Source: Ruminococcus sp. (GTDB lineage Bacteria; Bacillota; Clostridia; Oscillospirales; Ruminococcaceae). Taken from it: a stretch of DNA of 64,000 nucleotides. Shown here piece by piece: positions 60,433 to 64,000 of the stretch. The stretch covers positions 41,331 through 105,330 of the forward strand of contig JAFWTA010000033.1 in NCBI GenBank assembly GCA_017519145.1. The letters are read 5' to 3'. A model generated the notes under the pieces. It had not been told where the DNA came from. It searched no databases and saw nothing but the letters and a program-made list of their open reading frames with translations. The position numbers and the translations under genes are program-made. Positions within the stretch are counted from its first letter, which is position 1, and each line of letters starts with the position of its first letter.

Positions 60433-61389
60433 TTATCTGCGTATTATCGCAGCTATTTTCCTTACGGGAGCAAGCGGTCTTTCGCCGAAGAACAGGAACA
60501 CTGCCGCGGTAAGTATCACATAGCCTGCGGTCAGCTCAAAGGGGAACTTCAGCAGTGCTGCCTCGGGAATGATGAAGGGGAGTGTGGCAGCCGCTCCGCA
60601 TGGCGGAAAATAGAGCTTTACAGCATTTACCGCAATGAGTATGGCTCCGCAGGATATCACAGCCGCAAGTGTCAGGGGAAGCCCAAGTGTTACGCATATC
60701 ACATAGCGTGAAGCGCAGCCTGCTGCCGCAGCAAGGGCGATAAGTCCCACAGTGACGGGAGCCTTTACCTTCAGCTTTGAACCCGGCTTGCTCATCTCCG
60801 CAAATCCTACGATAAGGGGAGGAGCTATGAAGAATATCTCGTGGAGCAGTGCGGGGATAAGGCATATCAGTGAGGCGCAGACTATCTGCTTTCCGCGGAG
60901 CATCAGCAGTTCTCTGTCGGGGATTACGGGACGAAAAACGTATCTCTCCCTCATGCCTGCCTTTTCAAGGAGCAGCTGCACTCCCAGTATCAGTGACGTC
61001 ATGACAACGACGGAGAGTATGTAGACGGGGCTTCTTGTGCCGAGAAGCACGGGAAGCACGCAGGCTGACACTGCAGGGAGAAACTCCGTACCCGAAAGGG
61101 TTATGAGTGCAAATGCGAGGATAAGTCCTGTTGGTATCTGTGCAGCAAGGGGCAGCGGCACAAGATACACTACTCCCACACCTGCCGCAGCGCAGGCGAC
61201 TATGGTCAGCAGCAGCCTCAGCCGTGAGGTGTTCCATACCTGTCTCGGAGCCGCAAGGGCACCTATGGCAATGGCAGTTATCTCGGGGAAGATAATCTCT
61301 TTTTCGTGTAAAAGCTCTGCTGCCGCAACCATTCCTGCTGCAAGGACAAGGGAAATAAACGATGGCAGAGCCGCTTTGATTTTATGCAA
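60433..61389 (-). CDS. HPP-family-like integral membrane protein
   Basis: 318-residue protein with about nine hydrophobic helices. Near the C-terminus, YFPPCGAAATLPFIIPE resembles the HPP signature (His-Pro-Pro with a following Gly/Ala-rich helix), with Phe in place of His. The start is most likely TTG 61389, 5-6 nt after AAAGGTGA; an open extension upstream to 61725 crosses the promoter and has no export-like start. HPP proteins are predicted transporters, some linked to nitrite in plastids. The substrate here is unknown. Confidence 0.65.
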   Translation of the reverse strand: MHKIKAALPSFISLVLAAGMVAAAELLHEKEIIFPEITAIAIGALAAPRQVWNTSRLRLLLTIVACAAAGVGVVYLVPLPLAAQIPTGLILAFALITLSGTEFLPAVSACVLPVLLGTRSPVYILSVVVMTSLILGVQLLLEKAGMRERYVFRPVIPDRELLMLRGKQIVCASLICLIPALLHEIFFIAPPLIVGFAEMSKPGSKLKVKAPVTVGLIALAAAAGCASRYVICVTLGLPLTLAAVISCGAILIAVNAVKLYFPPCGAAATLPFIIPEAALLKFPFELTAGYVILTAAVFLFFGERPLAPVRKIAAIIRR

Positions 61390-61420
61390 ACGGGTCACCT
61401 TTTCTAATGTAAAGATATCA

Positions 61421-61472
61421 TGGTGCAAGGCGCACCAAATGTCATTATAGCATATAAGTCCAAGAATAGCAA
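61421..61472 (-). promoter_or_regulatory. Promoter of the HPP-like gene with inverted repeat
   Basis: Minus strand: TTGCTA (61472-61467), 17 nt, TATAAT (61449-61444). A 6-bp inverted repeat TGGTGC-5 nt-GCACCA (61421-61437) directly follows and may be an operator or leader hairpin. Of the gene-free 61390-61702 stretch, the part beyond this promoter holds only repeat-like hairpins. Confidence 0.6.
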
Positions 61473-61630
61473 GTGACACGGCATAAAAGTTCCCAGCAGC
61501 AAAGCGTTGCCGCGAAACAGGGGGCGGCGGATCGCCGCTTACAGCACATCTTTCCGAACAAAGCAAGTGGGGAGCAGAAATGTTGTTATATTTCAGCAAA
61601 AAGCTGTCGAAGCCGTCAGGGGATAGAAAT

Positions 61631-61660
61631 GCCCCGAAGTGCTTTGAAAAGCTTCGGGGC
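61631..61660. terminator. Hairpin after the MATE/companion operon
   Basis: A 9-bp stem GCCCCGAAG (61631-61639) with CTTCGGGGC (61652-61660) and inner pairing. T-rich sequence on both sides is short. It probably ends the minus-strand transcript of the gene at 61703. Confidence 0.6.
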
Positions 61661-61702
61661 AAAACTTTTATATGGTGATCTGACTTAATGAGGCGGGAAT
61701 GA

Positions 61703-61999
61703 TCATATCCCGAGTTCTTCTGCAACGGCGCGGAGGATGTCTGCGTACTTTTTGTCCTTGTACTGTATCTCTGCGCTCAATTCCTCAAAGGGAACGATGC
61801 ATTTGTGCTCATGACCGAAGCCCTGTGCCGACTGCGGTCGGAAGTTCATGTCCAGAGCCCATGCATCGTGTACGTTATTCAGAGATATCTCTTTTCCTCT
61901 GACCAGAACCAGCAGGGCGTATAAATGCACGAGGTTTCCGTTTTTTATGCCTGTACGCTCTGCAACGAGCTCAGTTACCTTGTCTATGTAGGTTTTCAT
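61703..61999 (-). CDS. Small conserved protein downstream of MATE transporter
   Basis: 98-residue soluble helical protein (VHLYALLVLVRGKEI, NNVHDAWALDMNFR, CIVPFEELSAEIQ). I recall short proteins with the same VHDAW...PFEELS pattern in actinobacteria and phages, where function is unknown; this link is from memory only. GAAGGAGAG precedes the ATG. It follows the MATE gene by 29 nt and is likely co-transcribed. Confidence 0.68.
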   Translation of the reverse strand: MKTYIDKVTELVAERTGIKNGNLVHLYALLVLVRGKEISLNNVHDAWALDMNFRPQSAQGFGHEHKCIVPFEELSAEIQYKDKKYADILRAVAEELGI

Positions 62000-62028
62000 A
62001 TTATCTCTCCTTCTGATAGCTGACAGTC

Positions 62029-63414
62029 TCAGACCTGCGAGGTCTGCACGCTGACCGACGAATCGTCCTCATTTGGCAGCCTGTTGAAGAACATCACTGC
62101 AAATATCACAAAAAACGGCGCTGATATCAGCAGCGACACAGGCTGTGACTCCTGTATGCCTGCAAGTCCTCTCACACGGGGCAGTATCATCAGCGCTGCT
62201 ATAAAGAACAGACCGTTTCGCAGCGAGGAAAGGATACTTGCGCCCAGACGGTTGCCTGTGCTCTGGTACAGCATCTCCACCACCATGCACGGCGGCAGTG
62301 CAAGAGTCGCAAGGGACTGCAGTCTCAATGCCCTTGTGCCGATGCTTATTACCTCGGGATCATTGCGGAACAGACCGATGAGGCTTCCGGAAAAGATTAT
62401 GAGCACTGTGCAGCTGACCAGTATTATCCCCTCAGACATCAGGCAGGCGAACCTGAACCCTTTACGCAGACGGGAGTACTTCTTTGCGCCATAGCTGAAT
62501 GCGGATACAGGCTGGAAGCCCTGTCCCACGCCAAGCGCCACTGAAAACGCGAAGAATACTATCCTTGAAACTATGCTCATTGCGGCGACCGCAGCATCTC
62601 CGTAGTCGGCACAGCTGTTGTTGAGCATGACTGTGGTGATACTGTTGAGCGCCTGTCTAAGCAGGCTTGGAAAGCCTGTTGCCATGATATTCAGTACAAT
62701 AGCCGCTGTTATGTGTCGGGCATTGCCGGGGCTGAGCTTCGATTCGGTCCTGCCCGACAGGAACATTCCGAGAAGTATGCACCAGCTGACGAGCTGGCTG
62801 AGAGCAGTTGACAGTCCTGCGCCGTGGATGCCCATTTTAAGTCCGAACATCAGGATGGGGTCACCGACCATATTCAGCACCGCTCCCGACATCAGTCCTA
62901 TCATTCCGAGAAAAGCCTTTCCCTCATATCGCAGGATATTGTTCATGGTAAGGCAGGAGCACATAAAGGGTGCCGAAACAAGAATGTAGGATATATAGGT
63001 CTTTGCGTAGGGCGCGATGGTGTCGGTGCTTCCCAGTTGGTACACAATACTGTCCAGAAATACGAAGCCGGATATGCATATCAGCAAGCCGAACAGGAAG
63101 GAACCAAGAAAACCTGCAGTGGCATGGACTGAGGCGCTCTTTATATCACGCTTTCCCAGTGCCCTTGAGAGTATACTTCCCGAGCCCTGTCCGAACATGA
63201 AGCCGAACGCCTGTATTATTGCCATAAAACCGAAAACGATGCCCACTGCACCGCTGGCGCTGGTGCCAAGCTTTCCCACAAATGCGGTGTCCACAAGATT
63301 GTAGATGTTTGTGACCAGCATAGAGATTATTGCCGGGACCGACAGTTCCAGTATAAGCTTGGGAATGGGAGTGAGGGACATTTTGTCGTATTGGGAGTTT
63401 TTGCCTTGTGTCAT
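62029..63414 (-). CDS. MATE family multidrug/cation efflux transporter
   Basis: 461-residue protein with twelve predicted membrane helices in two related halves. It has MATE features such as PKLILELSVPAIISMLVTNIYNL at the N-terminus and GLSTALSQLVSW in the middle. MATE proteins export cationic drugs and metabolites using Na+ or H+ gradients. The Shine-Dalgarno is weak (GAAAGG, about 12 nt away). Confidence 0.92.
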   Translation of the reverse strand: MTQGKNSQYDKMSLTPIPKLILELSVPAIISMLVTNIYNLVDTAFVGKLGTSASGAVGIVFGFMAIIQAFGFMFGQGSGSILSRALGKRDIKSASVHATAGFLGSFLFGLLICISGFVFLDSIVYQLGSTDTIAPYAKTYISYILVSAPFMCSCLTMNNILRYEGKAFLGMIGLMSGAVLNMVGDPILMFGLKMGIHGAGLSTALSQLVSWCILLGMFLSGRTESKLSPGNARHITAAIVLNIMATGFPSLLRQALNSITTVMLNNSCADYGDAAVAAMSIVSRIVFFAFSVALGVGQGFQPVSAFSYGAKKYSRLRKGFRFACLMSEGIILVSCTVLIIFSGSLIGLFRNDPEVISIGTRALRLQSLATLALPPCMVVEMLYQSTGNRLGASILSSLRNGLFFIAALMILPRVRGLAGIQESQPVSLLISAPFFVIFAVMFFNRLPNEDDSSVSVQTSQV

Positions 63415-63479
63415 ATTTAAGAAGCCTTTCTTTCATAACAGGTCATGGAAGAAGCGTCCTGACCGCTTTTCCGCAATAT

Positions 63480-63508
63480 ATTATATCGTAGGAAAGGGAT
63501 TTTGTCAA
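63480..63508 (-). promoter_or_regulatory. Consensus promoter of the MATE operon
   Basis: TTGACA (63508-63503), 17 nt, TATAAT (63485-63480) on the minus strand. Confidence 0.88.
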
Positions 63509-63524
63509 GGCGGATATCCCTGTA

Positions 63525-64000
63525 TTACTGTTCCTGTGAAAGGGCTGAGATAACAGCTTCTGCGCTGTTCCTGCCTATATCATAGCAGGAACGTATGCCG
63601 CAGAGCTCGCATATGAGCTGTCCGTTTTCTGTGACTGATAAAGAGCCGCTGACATAGTCCTTTCTGTATATCAGCTTCACAGCCGAGTCGGTTTCTGCTG
63701 CGCCGCTATATACGTTGGGCAGGGAAGTGTCCGCGGTGATAAGTGCCCATATACTGCTCTTGTCAATATCTTTACGGAGCTGCGAGCCTGTAAATGCCTC
63801 CCCTGTGAGTCCGTCCGCGCTGAGTCCCATTTCGTTTATTAGACTGCTGAGATCCGTGGGGGAGTAGTCCATGCTGACATAGATATAGCTTCCGATCTTG
63901 TCGGGGAATTTCGCGGCTATCATGGCATTTGCACCCGAAAGCCCTCTTATGCTGTAAATATCTATATCCGCAGCAGCGATCACTGTCCTGCCGTTTTCCG
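63525..64000 (-). CDS. C-terminal part of a protein cut by the window end
   Basis: About 158 residues are visible; the frame stays open to the right window edge (ENGRTVIAAADIDIYSI...), so the true start lies outside. The visible part has alternating strands and helices, and a Cys pair in LICELCGIRSC. No family is recognised and no membrane segment is seen. Confidence 0.6.
   Translation of the reverse strand, partial: ENGRTVIAAADIDIYSIRGLSGANAMIAAKFPDKIGSYIYVSMDYSPTDLSSLINEMGLSADGLTGEAFTGSQLRKDIDKSSIWALITADTSLPNVYSGAAETDSAVKLIYRKDYVSGSLSVTENGQLICELCGIRSCYDIGRNSAEAVISALSQEQ

Noticed and set aside
61390-61725. N-terminal extension of the HPP-like protein
   Set aside because: It crosses a clear promoter and repeat-like hairpins, while TTG 61389 has its own Shine-Dalgarno.

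Overview
The window looks like chromosomal DNA of a cellulosome-bearing Ruminococcus, close to R. flavefaciens or R. champanellensis (Clostridia, Oscillospirales). Genes are packed in both orientations with strong AGGAGG-type Shine-Dalgarno sites and TTGACA-17-TATAAT promoters. Three proteins carry dockerin-type calcium repeats, one membrane protein carries a cohesin-like domain, and there is a dockerin-serpin. The genus assignment is inferred from gene content, not from a marker gene. I saw no tRNA, rRNA, CRISPR array, transposase or prophage.

Region 1 (1-18.5 kb, + strand) is one long operon for a type VII (WXG100/Esx) secretion-like machine. It encodes a TPR protein, three small helical WXG100-like proteins, a proline-rich repeat protein, an EssC-type ATPase split over two overlapping genes, a canonical WXG100 protein, a 58-residue protein, a membrane Ser/Thr kinase, a two-helix membrane protein and a 2,227-residue membrane-anchored Ig-like surface protein. 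Region 6 (46-57 kb, + strand) looks like its partner: FHA protein, PP2C phosphatase, second Ser/Thr kinase, small membrane protein, cohesin-like membrane protein and a 1,894-residue Ig-like protein of the same architecture.

Region 2 (18.5-27 kb) has a lipoprotein with calcium-loop-like repeats, then an export or stress module: FtsX/MacB-type permease, ATPase, C45-type Ntn-hydrolase lipoprotein, response regulator and histidine kinase. Region 3 (27-29.2 kb, - strand) is a PadR-controlled DUF1700/DUF4097 envelope operon ending in a 66-residue protein that resembles the detached C-terminal tail of PcrA/UvrD helicases.

Region 4 (29.4-38 kb) and part of region 5 (43-46 kb) hold three ECF sigma factor plus membrane anti-sigma-like pairs. 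Two of the anti-sigma genes are fused in frame to a multi-EF-hand dockerin protein. In both fusions the dockerin part has its own internal start, with an identical Shine-Dalgarno, identical 7-nt spacing and a signal peptide. Each locus may therefore make both a membrane-tethered long form and a secreted short form. This conserved nested-gene design is the most unusual feature of the window. A SAM methyltransferase and a dockerin-serpin lie among these genes.

Region 5 (38-43 kb) holds accessory genes: an APH(3')-type aminoglycoside phosphotransferase, a VanY-type D,D-carboxypeptidase lipoprotein, three GNAT acetyltransferases, a small P-loop kinase and a conserved 82-residue protein.

Region 7 (57.4-60.4 kb, - strand) is the complete preQ1 operon queD-queE-folE-queC-queF, behind a consensus promoter and a preQ1-I-like riboswitch with an intrinsic terminator. 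Region 8 (60.4-64 kb, - strand) has an HPP-like membrane protein, a MATE transporter with a small companion protein, and a gene cut by the window end.
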